Positions 44,768 to 56,660 are shown, counted from the first letter of the stretch. The stretch is 64,000 bases of DNA from Ahaetulla prasina (GCF_028640845.1 NC_080540.1:49520561-49584560), one strand, 5' to 3'. Translations and numbers: made by a program. Notes: generated by a model from the letters alone, not told the origin.

Positions 44768-45093
44768 ATTTATTATTTTTTATTTATTTATTTATTTATT
44801 TGATTTTTATACCGCCCTTCTCCCGAAGGACTCAGGGCGGTGTACAGGCAAAAATAAAACAGATAATACAATATACAAATTTAAAATGCAATTAAAAACT
44901 TATTTTAAAATTAGCCTGAGAAGTAAAAATATACAATAAACTAAAAACCCCATTTAAAATTAATTAATAAGAATTTAAAATTAATAAAATTCAATTTAAG
45001 CCAGCCCCGCGCGAATAAAAAGATGTGTCTTCAGTTCGCAACGGAATGTCCGAAGGTCAGGTATTTGGCGTAAACCCGGGGGAAGCTCTCTTC
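44768..45093 (-). mobile_element. L2-like LINE 3' end
   Basis: An (ATTT)n tail, the hairpin complement (accgcccttctcccgaagga), the 3' UTR, then the C-terminal coding end (ttcagttcgcaacggaatgt, gtaaacccgggggaagctc). 5'-truncated. Confidence 0.85.
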
Positions 45094-45545
45094 ATCTGAG
45101 AGTCAGGTAGCAGATTGATGAGGTAGATCAAATCTGTGTTCTGTCTTGCTTTTTCAGTGCTCTACATTTTCCTTTCTCCTTTTTTCCTTTTCTTTTATGT
45201 TTGGAGAACTGACTGAGCTGATGTGAAAAGTCCCTCATTTCTTTTGACATGGCATTTGCAGCAAATGACTAACTGGGTGATTACAGTTCAAGTCAGAACA
45301 CACCAAAGAATGTTTTGGAATAAAACTAAACTTTCCTGTCCCACAGCCTCCTGAGTGGGGCTGAACCCAGAAAATTCTTAACCTACAACTTATTCAATTA
45401 ATATATGCTTTGTAGGGACTTCTACTATCTCAGTTCAGTGGAATTTACTCTCAGGTAAATGTGAATAGTTGACAGCTGAAGTAAAAAAAGATGTGATCCC
45501 ACAATAATTTAACAAATTCACTGCAGAATAAGCTTTCCTAGAGGA
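45094..45545. other. Unassigned DNA
   Basis: No recognised feature. Confidence 0.4.
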
Positions 45546-47428
45546 TAGAAGACCTCTTGCGTAAAAATTCTAATCGTGCTTTTTATAATTTTTATAATTT
45601 TGTGAACAACAAACTTAAAGACTCAAGATCCATCCCACCACTAAAAGAATATAATGATGAAACAGTTAAAGCAAACCTTTTCAACACATTCTTTGGCACA
45701 GTCTTTGTTAACAGTAATGACTTATACCTGACATTCCCCAATCGTACCAACAATGAGTGCAACGACCGAACACACATAGATTTCACAGAAGATAATGTTG
45801 AAAAAGCTCTTCGCAAACTTAAACCATCCCTATCTATTGGACCTGATGGACTATGTGCATACTTCTTAAAAAAGATTTCCACTATTATAGCAGAACCCCT
45901 AAGCATAATTTTTGAAAAAGCTTTCACGACCAGTTCCCTTCCCAAACTTTGGTTACTTGCCACAGTCATCCCTATCTTCAAAAAAGGAGACCCCAGCCTA
46001 GTTGAAAATTACAGACCTATCTCTCTTTGCTGTGTCACCTGCAAAGTAATGGAATCTATCATCTACCAATCCATTACCCTCCATCTAGAAACCAACCTAC
46101 TCTCTAATAAACAATTTGGTTTCAGAAAAAAATTATCATGTAATTTACAACTTCTTCACTGCAAAAACATATGGACTACAAATCTTAATTAGGGCAAAGC
46201 AATAGATGCAATCTACATAGACTTCTGTAAAGCTTTCGACTCAGTAGTACATGATAAACTTCTCCTAAAACTAAAATCCTACGGCAAATGGATAACAGCT
46301 TTTCTATCAAACAGACAACAAGTGGTCAAAATTGGCAATGCTCTATCAAATCCTGTTCCTGTTAAAAGTGGCGTTCCCCAAGGAAGCATTCTTGGACCAA
46401 CACTCTTCATATTATACATTAATGATCTCAGTGACCATACTACAAGTGATTGTGTTCTTTTTGCTAATGATGTCAAACTATTTAACACCACCAACAATAC
46501 AGCTATCCTCCAAAAAGACCTTGACTTTTTATCTGAATGGTCTAAAACTTGGCAACTCCAAATCTCAACCAGCAAATGCTCAGTCTTACATATTGGAAAA
46601 AAGAACCTAAACACTAAATACAAGCTTGATGGACATTACCTTACTGATGACCCCCACCCTGTTAAAGATCTTGGAGTTTTCATATCAAATGATCTAAGTG
46701 CCAAAGCCCACTGTAACTACATCGCAAAAAAGGCCTTAAAAGTTGTAAATCTAATCTTGCATAACTTCTTCTCCAAAAACACTACACTACTAACCAGAGC
46801 ATATAAAACATTTGCTAGACCAATTCTTGAATACAGCTCAACTGTTTGGAACCCATACCACATTTCTGACATCAATACAATTGAACGTGTTCAGAAATAT
46901 TTTACAAGAAGAGTTCTCCACTCCTACGAATACAACAAAATACCTTATGCCACCAGACTTGAAATCCTTGGTTTAGAAAATTTAGAACTATGCCACCTTC
47001 GACAAGACCTGAGTTTAACTCATAGAATCATCTATTACAATGTCCTTCCTGTCGAAGACTACTTCAGCTTCAATTGCAACAATATACGAGCACACAATAG
47101 ATTTAAGCTTAATGTTAACCGCTCCAATCTTGATTGCAGAAAATATGACTTCAGTAACAGAGTTGTTAATGCTTGGAATACACTACCTGACTCTGTGGTC
47201 TCTTCCCAAAATCCCCAAAGCTTCAACCAAAAACTATCTACCATTGACCTCACCCCATTCCTAAGAGGTCTGTAAGGGGCATGCATAAGAGCACAAACGT
47301 GCCTACCATTCCTGTCCTATTGTTTCCTTTCATTATATCCAATTAATATAGTTATTACATACTCATACTCATATATATGCTTATATATTGTATAATTATT
47401 TCATGCTTATATATACTGTGTGACAAAA

Positions 47429-47499
<71 letters not shown>

Positions 47500-47502
47500 A
47501 TA
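45546..47502 (+). mobile_element. CR1 LINE, 5'-truncated, unusually well preserved
   Basis: About 1.95 kb: ORF2 from ahead of the RT to the stop at 47275, a 3' UTR of about 150 bp (tgcataagagcacaaacgtg), and a long (AAAT)n tail at 47429-47502. The endonuclease is missing, as usual for a truncated insertion. The coding part has a single stop, suggesting a recent arrival compared with the CR1 pieces at 3300, 7963 and 38375. Confidence 0.9.
45557..47275 (+). pseudogene. CR1 ORF2 reverse transcriptase, one stop codon
   Basis: One frame of 573 codons interrupted only by TAG at 46190-46192. RT blocks in order: SIGPDGLCAYFLKK (about 45835), PIFKKGDPSLVENYRPISL (about 45970), KQFGFRKK, AIYIDFCKAFDSVVHDKL, GVPQGSILGPTLF (about 46371), then FANDVKLF where FADDTKLF is expected (46460-46471). 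The Asp-to-Asn change removes a metal-binding residue. KSYGKWITAFLS looks a few residues short against the family. The C-terminal domain runs to RGL-stop. It would copy CR1 RNA at a nicked target if intact; this copy should be inactive. Confidence 0.9.
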
Positions 47503-48380
47503 GGTACTACAGACAATTGGATGAAAATGTATAATCTTTCAACACTGCCATGTATTTAGAATGAAATTCACTTTAGAGGACATCCTCAATAAATCTTGGG
47601 AGATGTTGGTAAAATTACACAGGCCTTTTGGCAAGAAAGTGTGCAAATAACATCTTAACTTTGTAATTATAAGTACTATGACTCATTTGTGAAAGCAGTT
47701 CTCCTGAAGAGAAATATAAATACCACTGCATATTTTTCATGGTCTGGCAGCTCAGTTTTATCAAACCCACAGTACTTTTTAAAACTTCCAAGCAGCAGTG
47801 TATTGATCTGTACAGAAGAACTCTACTGCTACATTTTGATCTATGAGGGTGAAATCTTTGCTCCCAAGTCGTTTATTATCTTTCTAAACAGATGCATACG
47901 CCAAAAAGGTTTAAGTATGCTGGAGCTTAGTAATTAAATAGTTTATAGATTTGGTATTAATCAATCACTCCAAAATGTCTGAAAAAGTCAAAGATCTGTT
48001 GATGAGGTCTTTATCACTGTGGAAAAAGGCAGATTTCATATCTCAAATGTATAGTTATGTGAAGTTGGAAGTGGAATGTTGAAAAAGAATAGGATTTGGA
48101 CAGTATCATTATAGGAGTTTTAAAACTATAACACACAACAGATTAAAATTTGTGCTGCAAATCAATTCAAAGCTCTTACAGAATCTTTAGTAAACATGAA
48201 AATTACAGTGTAAAGCCATCCTGTGCATTATGAAAGGTCAAAAGGCAACTTGAAACTGTTAATATTTAAAAATAAAAAACCAATCAGAACGTTAAGTTCT
48301 GAAATCAAGAATAAAAAGACAGGCCTATTAAAGGCATTAGCATTTAAGGTGAAATGGCAGACCTAAGTCCTATTATAACT
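47503..48380. other. Unassigned DNA
   Basis: The ORF at 47689-47937 has no recognisable domain. Confidence 0.4.
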
Positions 48381-48388
48381 ATCTAGAT

Positions 48389-48522
48389 CACGGGTGTCAA
48401 ATTCATGATGTCACATTGGCATCACAGGACGTTTCAGGATGTTTTTCCCATTCGGGGAGCTGGGGTGGGTGTGGCCTGCGCATGACGCATATGGCCAATG
48501 GGGCGCCAGTTTGACACCCCTG
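48389..48522. mobile_element. hAT-like MITE, GTGTCAAACTC family, short form
   Basis: Ends CACGGGTGTCAAATTCATG and the complement of CAGGGGTGTCAAACTGG. Perfect TSD atctagat (48381-48388, 48523-48530). 134 bp, similar in size to 4526-4660. Confidence 0.92.
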
Positions 48523-48530
48523 ATCTAGAT

Positions 48531-50978
48531 AAAGCTCCCAAAATGCAATACCTTCTCTACAGAGAGGTTGAATCATTTCCTGAAGAGCCATTCTCCACAA
48601 TCCCCAATTTTCTTTTAATGATATTTTCTTCCACTTCAGAAGAAAAGAATGGGAAGATCAACTCTTCCTTTCTTCTCTTTCCTGAGGTAAAAACAGAATT
48701 CCAGGACAAAGCTGTCCATCTGGTAAACTTGAATAAGCCAGGAATCAAAGAGGTGGAGACTTTCTGAGAAGACATCTCTGGTGCAAGTTGAGGAATTCTT
48801 ATTCCACCAAGTGTTGCATTTTGATACTGCTCTCTTATTTTCAATAGCTGAAATTTGCTGTCACCAAGGAAGTTCATATAGTGATATTTGTCAGCTTCTT
48901 TTTTTTTCAATTGGTTTAAAGGATTGAATAGATTAGTATAAAATTGGTGGCCTACGCCTCCCAGAAGTTTAATTTATCTATATGACTTAAGGGGGAACAA
49001 ATGTACTGTCAGAAGTTAAATATTGTCATTGAAGTTTGGCTGCAAAGTCCTCGGTACATCCGTTGGTCAAAAAATGGGACTACAGCTGTTATTGGTCAGT
49101 ATTTCTGAGTGTCAAAAAAATAAAGATGGTGGCCATACAGTTAAACTGCCTGCCTCCCCCCGCCCAATTATTATATGTAGTGCAAGTGCTATGTAAAGAA
49201 AAGGAGTCAGTCATTGTGATCTTTTCAGCAAGCTTTCTGGATGGTCATCATTGTGCTTGTGTTTTAAGGATAACAAGCTTTTAAGTGTCACAGATGCCCA
49301 GTGCCCATTTCCAGGTAGGTTAGATTGGGTTGAGTTTTGACCCCAGACCTTACATCTCTTCTCCTACGTATTATGCCACTGCCTCCTCCCTTGTGGGGAG
49401 TCCAGAAATAATTACAGTTATATTCTCTGCGGGTTTTGTAAAGTTCTTCAAATCTTCAGCAATCTCTTTTTCATATTAGCAGCAATTCTCTTTGAATACA
49501 TATACTATTCTCTTTTAAGTTATTTCAGTCAATAGTCAATTTAAAGTTAACCATATCCTAGCCCATTCATCATAATGTTCTTTTTAAATACATTGTAAAT
49601 GTGAACATTTTATTTAATTAAGGCACACACTTTTGTCAATTAAACCAAGTGGTGGAACATTAACCTTGTTTTAGGTTATGCTTTATTTAAAGAAGAAACA
49701 GGACTGAATAACAAAATACCCTTTTCACCTCAAATTCATACTTCCAAGAGGGAAATTTAGAGTTTGTTCGTATAACTGACAGTTTTAATTGCAGCTTTAC
49801 ATTGATTGCCATTAGGTTGTATAAAGCTCTCACAAATTAAAAAACAGTATTTTATACAGTTCATGTCAAATTTACCTTTGGGGAAAAACTTAATGTCATG
49901 TTGCTTTCCTATTCATGGCTCATAAAACTTTCAGAACCTGATTTAATTTAAAGTAGGACAGTTAATTTTTACTGATTTCCTTGTTAATTTATAGTGTTTG
50001 TGGTTTGTGCTCATGTGTAAGAACTAAATAGTACTTAGTAACATGAATGGTATCTTGTTTTGCTAGTAACAATAACAAATGTTAATGTTATGTTGCAATC
50101 ATACTTAGTATCTGTTTTATTGTTTATATGTTTTTTTTTAAATAACGAAGTTATGTTTAGAGTATTATTCATAGTACTGGTAACCACTATCCAAAACGAA
50201 TTTGCAAAGATCTGATTCATAAATCTGATTAGTTAAAGGTGTGATTAGATCTGTGAAATGAATTGGATTTCTAAATTAAAATGGATATCTCTGAATCAAT
50301 TTGGACTGATTTACATAATTTTTGTGAATGCAGACTGATACATTTTCTCTTATCTGAATTGGAGAAATCATTCTGAAAATTAATTAGATTACCAATTAAA
50401 TCAAGATGATTTTTCAAAAATTGGATCAAATGTCTGAATCAAATAAGTTTGGCTTTCTGAATTAAATTTTGAAAAATGGCACAAATCTGAGAAAATGCAG
50501 TCTTATATAGGAGAGGGATGGCAAGCTTTTAATTCTCAAGAGCTTTAAAATTTAGAAATTCTGATAATTGCTGCAATAAAGCTGAGAATAAAAAGCAGGC
50601 GAGGCACATTACAAAGTTTTTTGGTATTCTTGGATGAGGGCATAGGTGGTATTCTGCCTATTTTACTTCTACTATAGTTATTGTGAACTTCCTGAATGAA
50701 AATTCAAAACACTGCCAACAATTTCCAACAATTATGATCAGTGAGAAATGTAGGATACAAAAAGGAGCTCTAAATAGATCTTTTGCTATGGAAGAGTGGG
50801 TTCAATTTTATTTGTAATTATTTTCCTCAATATTTTTATGGTTATCATCAAATGTTATTTTTTCTGTTTAATCAATATTTTATAAAAGTTTTCTTACATT
50901 CTTTCAAGGGACAACTATATATTTGTGAGAAGCAGCACATATGCATTTACATTGCCACATGAGAAAACCACCTCCCTT

Positions 50979-50979
<1 letters not shown>
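48531..50979. other. Unassigned DNA
   Basis: About 2.4 kb without recognised repeats. The ORFs at 48498-48767, 48557-48910 (minus) and 49036-49284 show no domain. Likely host non-coding sequence. Confidence 0.45.

Positions 50980-51060
<81 letters not shown>
50980..51060 (+). repeat. (ATCT)n microsatellite at a Helitron 5' end
   Basis: About 20 ATCT units directly before the Helitron 5' region. Helitrons start with TC, so the array may have grown from that terminus. Confidence 0.9.
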
Positions 51061-51479
51061 GTGTGTGTATGTATGTATGTTCCAGCATAACTCTGGAAAG
51101 CCTCAAGCAATTTCAACTGAACTTGGTACACAGATGACTTACTTTCTGGAAAGAAATACTGTGGAAGTAAGACACACCGAACACCCCTCGGGGTGGTAGT
51201 GTTCTGTTAAGATATAGTCTGTTGCATCTTAAAATGACTTCTACTGCACTGCCTTAAAATGGCTTCTACTGTACAGCACAGTGCAGTTGTCATGGTAACA
51301 GCTTCACAGTACTCCACAAGGGGGCTCCCTATGGTAAGGGGGAAAATCCAACATTAGAAATTATGTTTGGTCTGGACATTTTCAACAAGGCTTTGATGAT
51401 CCAAAAAATATTACTGCAACTTGGCCTGCCTGCACCACTATGAGACTGACATGACATACTTCATGCAGATTACATACAA
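51061..51479 (+). mobile_element. Decayed Helitron, 5' part
   Basis: ttccagcataactctggaaa, tcaactgaacttggtacaca and ttactttctggaaagaaata resemble the 5' region I associate with vertebrate Helitrons. From about 51379 the frame FNKALMMIQKILLQLGLPAP resembles the region before the helicase domain. The rest resumes at 53189, after L2 sequence. Most of the Rep domain is absent, so this is an internally deleted copy. The 5' limit is uncertain. Confidence 0.6.
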
Positions 51480-53000
51480 GAAAAGAACTCCGGTCTCCAA
51501 CCTTCGTTTTGTGGCGAAGGTTGTAGAGAGTGTGGCGGCACGCCAACTACCCCAATACCTGGATGAAACTGTCTATCTAGACCCATTCCAGTCCGGCTTT
51601 CGGCCCGGATACAGTACGGAGACGGCTTTGGTCGTGTTGGTCGATGATCTCTGGAGGGCCAGGGACAGGGGTTATTCCTCAGCTCTGGTCCTATTAGACC
51701 TCTCAGCGGCTTTTGATACCATCGACCATGGTATCCTGCTGCACCGGCTGGGGAGTTTGAGAGTGGGAGGCACCGTTTATCAGTGGTTCTCCTCCTATCT
51801 CTCTGACCAGTTGCAGACGGTGTTCGCAGGGGAGCAGAGATCGACTGCAAGGCGCCTTATGTGTGGGGTGCCGCAGGGGTCGATTCTCTCGCCTCTCCTG
51901 TTCAACATCTATATGAAGCCGCTGGGTGAGATCATCAGTGGTTTTGGGGTGAGGTACCAACTGTACGCTGATGATACGCAGCTGTACTTTTCCACCCCAG
52001 GCAGCCCAATGAAGCGGTCGAAGTACTGTCCTGATGTCTGGAAGCCATACGGGTCTGGATGGGGAGAAACAGGCTCAAGCTCAATCCCTCCAAGAGGGAG
52101 TGGCTGTGGATGCCGGCACCCCAGTACAGTCAGCTGCAGCTGCGGCTGGCTGTTGGGGGCAAGTCATTGGCCCCGATGGAAAGGGTGCACAACTTGGGCG
52201 TCCTCCTGGATGGGCGGTTGTCTTTTGAAGATCACTTGACGACCGTCTCCAGGAGACCATTTCATCAGGTTCGCCTGATTCGCCAGTTGCGCCCCTTCCT
52301 GGACCGGGATGCCCTATGCACGGTCACTCACGCTATGGTTACCTGTCGCTTGGATTACTGCAATGCTCTCTACATGGGGCTCCCCTTGAAGAGCACCCGG
52401 AGGCTCCAGTTAGTTCAGAATGCAGCTGCACGGGTGATAGAGGGAGCCATTCGTGGCTCCCATGTAACACCACTCCTGTGCAGACTGCACTGACTACCTG
52501 TGGTCTTTCGGGTGCACTTCAAGGTTTTGGTCACTACCTTCAAAACGCTCCATGGCTTAGGACCGGGTTACTTACGGGACCACCTACTGCTACCGATTAC
52601 CTCTCACCGACCCGTGCGCTCTCACAGGGAGGGACTCCTCAGGGTGCCGTCAGCTAGGCAGTGCCGTCTGGCGACACCCAGGGGAAGGGCCTTCTCTGTG
52701 GGGGCTCCCACCCTTTGGAACGAACTCCCTCCAGGACTTCGTCAACTTCCGGACCTCCGAACCTTTCGTCGCGAGCTTAAAACACACCTATTCATCTGCG
52801 CGGGACTGGATTAGATTTTAAAAAATTGGTTTTAAGGGGTTTTTATTATTTATATTGTTTTAAAAATTAGGCTATAGAATAAGTTTTTTAATTGTTGTTT
52901 TTAATCTGTATTTATATGTGTTTTAACTGCCTGTGAACCGCCCTGAGTCCTTAGGGAGATAGGGCGGTATATAAATATAAATAAATAAATAAATAAAATA
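51480..53000 (+). pseudogene. L2-like LINE (RT to 3' end) nested in a Helitron
   Basis: Begins within VSNLRF of the RT, then [49 protein letters not shown] and an intact YADDTQLY (about 51964). The frame shifts after about 52003 (one base lost). Later frames carry NRLKLNPSKREWLWMPA, RLDYCNALYMGLP and LWNELPPGLRQLPDLRTFR. Stop at about 52813, a 3' UTR, the hairpin (cgccctgagtccttagggag) at about 52940 and an AAAT tail. 5'-truncated, no endonuclease. Confidence 0.85.
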
Positions 53001-53009
53001 AATAAATTA

Positions 53010-53188
53010 TTTGGGGTTTTTATGTTTTTAACAGTTTTAATCTGGCCTGATATTTAATAAGATTTTTATAATTGTTTTTATTATGTATATTTGCACTGTT
53101 TTATTTTGGCTGTGAACCGCCCTGAGTCCTTCGGGAGAAGGGTGGTATAAAAATCTAAATAAACTAAACTAAACTAAACTAAACTAAC
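53010..53188 (+). mobile_element. Second L2 3' UTR fragment with (AAACT)n tail
   Basis: Repeats the L2 3' end (ctgtgaaccgccctgagtcc, ttcgggagaagggtggtata) just after the first tail. It ends in aaactaaactaaactaaact rather than AAAT. Probably a separate short insertion or a duplication. Confidence 0.8.
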
Positions 53189-53402
53189 AATGTTGAACAG
53201 CTTAGTGCATATATTGTGGACAAGAAGCCACTTCTAATTCAAGATCAGAAGAAAGCATTCCAAATGATCATGGATCAGCTAGCAAAACAACAGTGTGGTA
53301 TCATTTTACTTGATGCTTCCAGGGGCACAGGGAAAGCATTTCTAACTAATGTAATTCTCACTGAAATCAGGGCTCAGAGTGAAGTTGCTCTTCCTGTCTA
53401 AT
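53189..53402 (+). pseudogene. Helitron helicase fragment (Pif1-like P-loop)
   Basis: The frame reads KKPLLIQDQKKAFQMIMDQL followed by GIILLDASRGTGKAFLTNVI, which aligns in form with the helicase start of Helitron proteins: a QxxAF element, then the Walker A loop. The usual GGTGKTF is RGTGKAF here, so the Gly before GTGK and the Thr after it are changed. The fragment ends in a stop just before the 3' terminus; the rest of the helicase is deleted. An intact protein would unwind DNA during rolling-circle transposition. Confidence 0.75.
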
Positions 53403-53424
53403 ACATGATTGGGATAAATAAATA

Positions 53425-53451
53425 CCCGGGCAATGCCCGGTTATCAGCTAG
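53425..53451 (+). other. Helitron 3' terminus: hairpin plus CTAG
   Basis: An inverted repeat CCGGGC-AAT-GCCCGG (53426-53440) is followed seven bases later by CTAG (53448-53451) and a T. Helitrons end in a short GC hairpin about 10 bases before CTRR and insert next to T. Confidence 0.85.
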
Positions 53452-54206
53452 TCATATATAAAATATATCTTTTATTTTTTGAATAGCATAAATGAATACT
53501 AAAAATCATATGATGCAGACAAATCATTGGATGCATTCCAAAATTGTAAACTGTGCTTAATTACAGAACCTGCATGAATGAAAAATTGAAAAGGAAAAAA
53601 TTCTACTTATCTCTGAAAATGCAACCTCTATTAGGCCTGATAAAATCTCTGCCCAAGATTTTTAAAGAACAGCTGTTGGGTAATAAATATCACAACAAAA
53701 ACGAGAAAGGCTTTTTTCAATATTTACTTTCAATTTCTATTGCAACACAGCAGATAGAGCTCCTTACTGGTCCGTTTGATGCCCATGCAAGCTGAAGCAT
53801 GGCATTCCCCATGGGAAGGCATACAGAAATAAAAGTATTCATGAATATTTATGGGACTTGGCAACCATCTGTTCCCTAAAACACTTGTTTCAGGAACTTA
53901 CATTTGTACAGAAATCTTGTACAATCGTTTCTTTTTAAAAGAAAATCCTTGAATTTCAATTCTCAAGTTTTACAGTTGTAAATATTATATCTATTCCACC
54001 CATCAGATTAATCTTGAGATAAATGGGCAATAGCACACAGAGAGAGGTAATAATGAATGCAAACTATTTTTAAGGGAAGTAACATCATAAAACTATGACA
54101 ATTATCCTTCTTGAATTGAAACTTTATGAGAAACGCTAATGAAGTCAACAAAAAAACTCAGTAAATATATTCACTTAAAGCTCATTACATTTTTCTGTAA
54201 TGAGCC
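53452..54206. other. Unassigned AT-rich DNA
   Basis: No recognised feature. Confidence 0.4.
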
Positions 54207-54286
54207 TTCCTTCCTTCCTCCCTCCCTCCCTCCCTCCCTCCCTTCCTTCCTTCCTTCCTTCCTTCCTTCCTTCCTTCCTTCCTTTT
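54207..54286 (+). repeat. (CCTT)n/(CCCT)n pyrimidine microsatellite
   Basis: CCTT units, then CCCT units, then CCTT units again: an 80-bp polypyrimidine tract that could form triplex DNA. Confidence 0.95.
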
Positions 54287-54524
54287 TTCTTTTCTTCAAA
54301 TTGATATAGGCACCCAACTCACATGTAAGTGCTGCCAGGCAGCTTAATTTAAAAAAAAATATTGACCATTTATTTTTTTCTTTTAAAAAAAGACTTTTTA
54401 AAATAAAAAAATCCATCACCAATTATTATTTTATTATTTATAATATGGCATACAGTGTCATAGAAATCTACAAATGTTGACACAATGCAGTCCTGACAGC
54501 CTAAATTGCTAGTTCATTCTATTC
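54287..54524. other. Unassigned AT-rich DNA
   Basis: No recognised feature. Confidence 0.4.
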
Positions 54525-54902
54525 GGCGCTTGCATGCTGATCTTTGGTGCACCGCAGGGGGTGAAGTAGCTTACACCAGATGACTAACAGCACTGTTTTG
54601 CTGCTGTTCTGGGCTCCTCCACCAATCTCATCTCGCCTTGCCCCATGTGGTATTGCTTGCACCCAACCAGGTCCAATGTTGGCTTCTGCTGTCTGCACAC
54701 ACAAACATAGCTAGGTTTTCCCCACCAAAGTAGTGCCCATTTATTTACTCGCAATATTGATGCATTCAAACTGCAGGGTGGGTAGGAGCTGGGGAGCAAA
54801 CAGCAGGAGCTTAACCTGTCTCATGGAGCTGGGTTCGAACTGGTGTTGACCATTTCTGGCCGGCAGTTCCAATGTCATTAAGCCATTGCACTACCACATC
54901 TA
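54525..54902 (-). mobile_element. Diverged tRNA-derived SINE (Sauria-like)
   Basis: Minus strand: gtagtgcaatggcttaatg (A-box region), accagttcgaacccagctcc (B box), then a body similar in order to 22287-22677 (ggcactactttggtgggg). The tail is not clear. The ORFs on this stretch are incidental. Confidence 0.65.
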
Positions 54903-55905
54903 CCACCAAATTAATTACTGATTCAGTAATATATGGATAATTAGTTGTTTTCACAGAATGCTTCTAGTTTATGTTCCCCCATTTTCAAATATTTTATTGG
55001 TTTATCAAATATAAAATACAGAAGTACAAAGAAAGATGAAAATAATGAGAAAAATGAGGGGAAAGTATTCTTTCATCTTTTTGTCCAGAGGTGCATCTAG
55101 ATTATTTAAGATCCTGGACTAAATCATCTTATGATCCTTCCCATTTATACCTGGGAGATAACGTCCTTTTTCATTGTGAAAAAGAATTTTATATAGAAAG
55201 AGTGAAAGTATTTTTTTTTAAAAAAATCAAATGGATATTTGTAACAGACTAGATTTATTTCTAAAGGTACTTTGAAAACCATGGAGACTTTATTTATTTA
55301 TTTGCTTGGGCTTATATGCTTGCTTCAATTACAACTGACTCTAAATCATGTACATTGGCAAAAAGGATTAAAATCATGCACTGCAAAATATCTAATAACA
55401 TCATCAATCCTACTGCACTGAGGGACACCCTCTCAACAATATAATTAATCACTTAGTCTTTTGGGGATCAACCACAGCAATCCCCAATGGCTTCCTGCAA
55501 CAACAACCAATGCTTTCCCTAAATCTCAGGAGGGGAATTACTTTAATTCCTTAATACCTGCATGCAACAGAGCACCTATTTACAACTCTTTAAACAGCTG
55601 TATCTTTTTTTTTTTTTTTTAGGATAAGTCAGCAATAAAGCCTTGGATTCTGGGGATCTGATCCAGAAGAATCTGTCTGCTACTGAATAATTAAGGCTGA
55701 AGATAGACATTAATTTAAAAATCAGGTCACAAGGCTGGGAGAATACCCTTGAAGCCCATCTCAAGCCCATCTCAAGTGCACCAGAGAATTAGATGGTGAT
55801 ACTATATATCATTGTTTCTCCTTTCTGTTTGCTCTCCCACTGAATTGCTGGGAAAAACAAACATTACTATATGGATATGGAAGATGAGGATGACACAAGT
55901 CCTGT
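54903..55905. other. Unassigned DNA
   Basis: A poly-T run lies at about 55604-55620. No gene or repeat recognised. Confidence 0.4.
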
Positions 55906-55924
55906 GCTGCTAAAACTGCGCATG

Positions 55925-56660
55925 TCCAAGATGGCGGCCGCACCGCTGAACAGCTGATGCGGCGACGGGCCTATTTCGGGCCAGACCGGGTGGGGGGGGT
56001 CCTTTTGACAGCTTGGACCCCCCGCCCGGGTAGGTGAGAGTCCGGGGAGTCAGAGGCTGGGCAAATTGAGGCAGGGCGTCTCCGGGTTCCCTTGGGAGGA
56101 GTCCCGGAGCGCTCTCCCTCCGGCGGCGCGGCCGACGATGGCGGCGGCGGTGACGGCAGCGGCGGCCCGGCCTTTTCCAGCGGCCGGGCCTTTTCCAACA
56201 GCGGCAGCGGCAGCGGTCCGGCCCTCTCCAGGCCGGGCGGCAGCGGCCTGGCTGGGCGGCAGTGGCCGGGCTTTTCCAGCGGCGGCGGCGGCGGCGGCGG
56301 CCGGTTTTTCCGGCGGCTTTCCGGCGGCGGTGGTCGGCGGCCTGGCTTGGCCCTGCTTTGGGAGGGGCCTAGAGCCTCTCTCCCCTTTGTCCCCCCTCGT
56401 CTGCGGTGCCGGTGTGGGAGCAGCCTGGCCCTTATCCAACGGTGGCGGCGGCGGCCGAGTCTTTCGGTGGCGGCGGCGGCCTGGCCTGGAGGCTCTTTCC
56501 CCCCGGCAGCGGAAGAGTCGGTGTCGGTGTCGGTGACGGCGGTGGCGGCGGCCTGGCTGGACCGGCTTGGCCAGGGCCTAGCCTGTTGGTGGTTGACTGG
56601 GTTCGGCGATTCGTGGCATGACCCAGCAAACCTGGCGGGTGAGTGGCCTATTCCAGCTGG
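55925..56660 (+). promoter_or_regulatory. GC-rich, CpG-dense 5' region of the L2
   Basis: Strong GC content and many CpGs, with GGC/GCG triplet runs, in an otherwise AT-rich window. Position at the 5' end suggests the internal promoter of the LINE. It includes aagatggcggccgc (about 55929-55942), which contains the AAGATGGC core seen in YY1 sites. Overlapping long ORFs are Ala/Gly/Pro low complexity and probably not translated. Confidence 0.6.

Noticed and set aside
49036..49284. 82-aa ORF as a possible host exon
   Set aside because: No domain, no clear splice-site support and no conservation evidence available.
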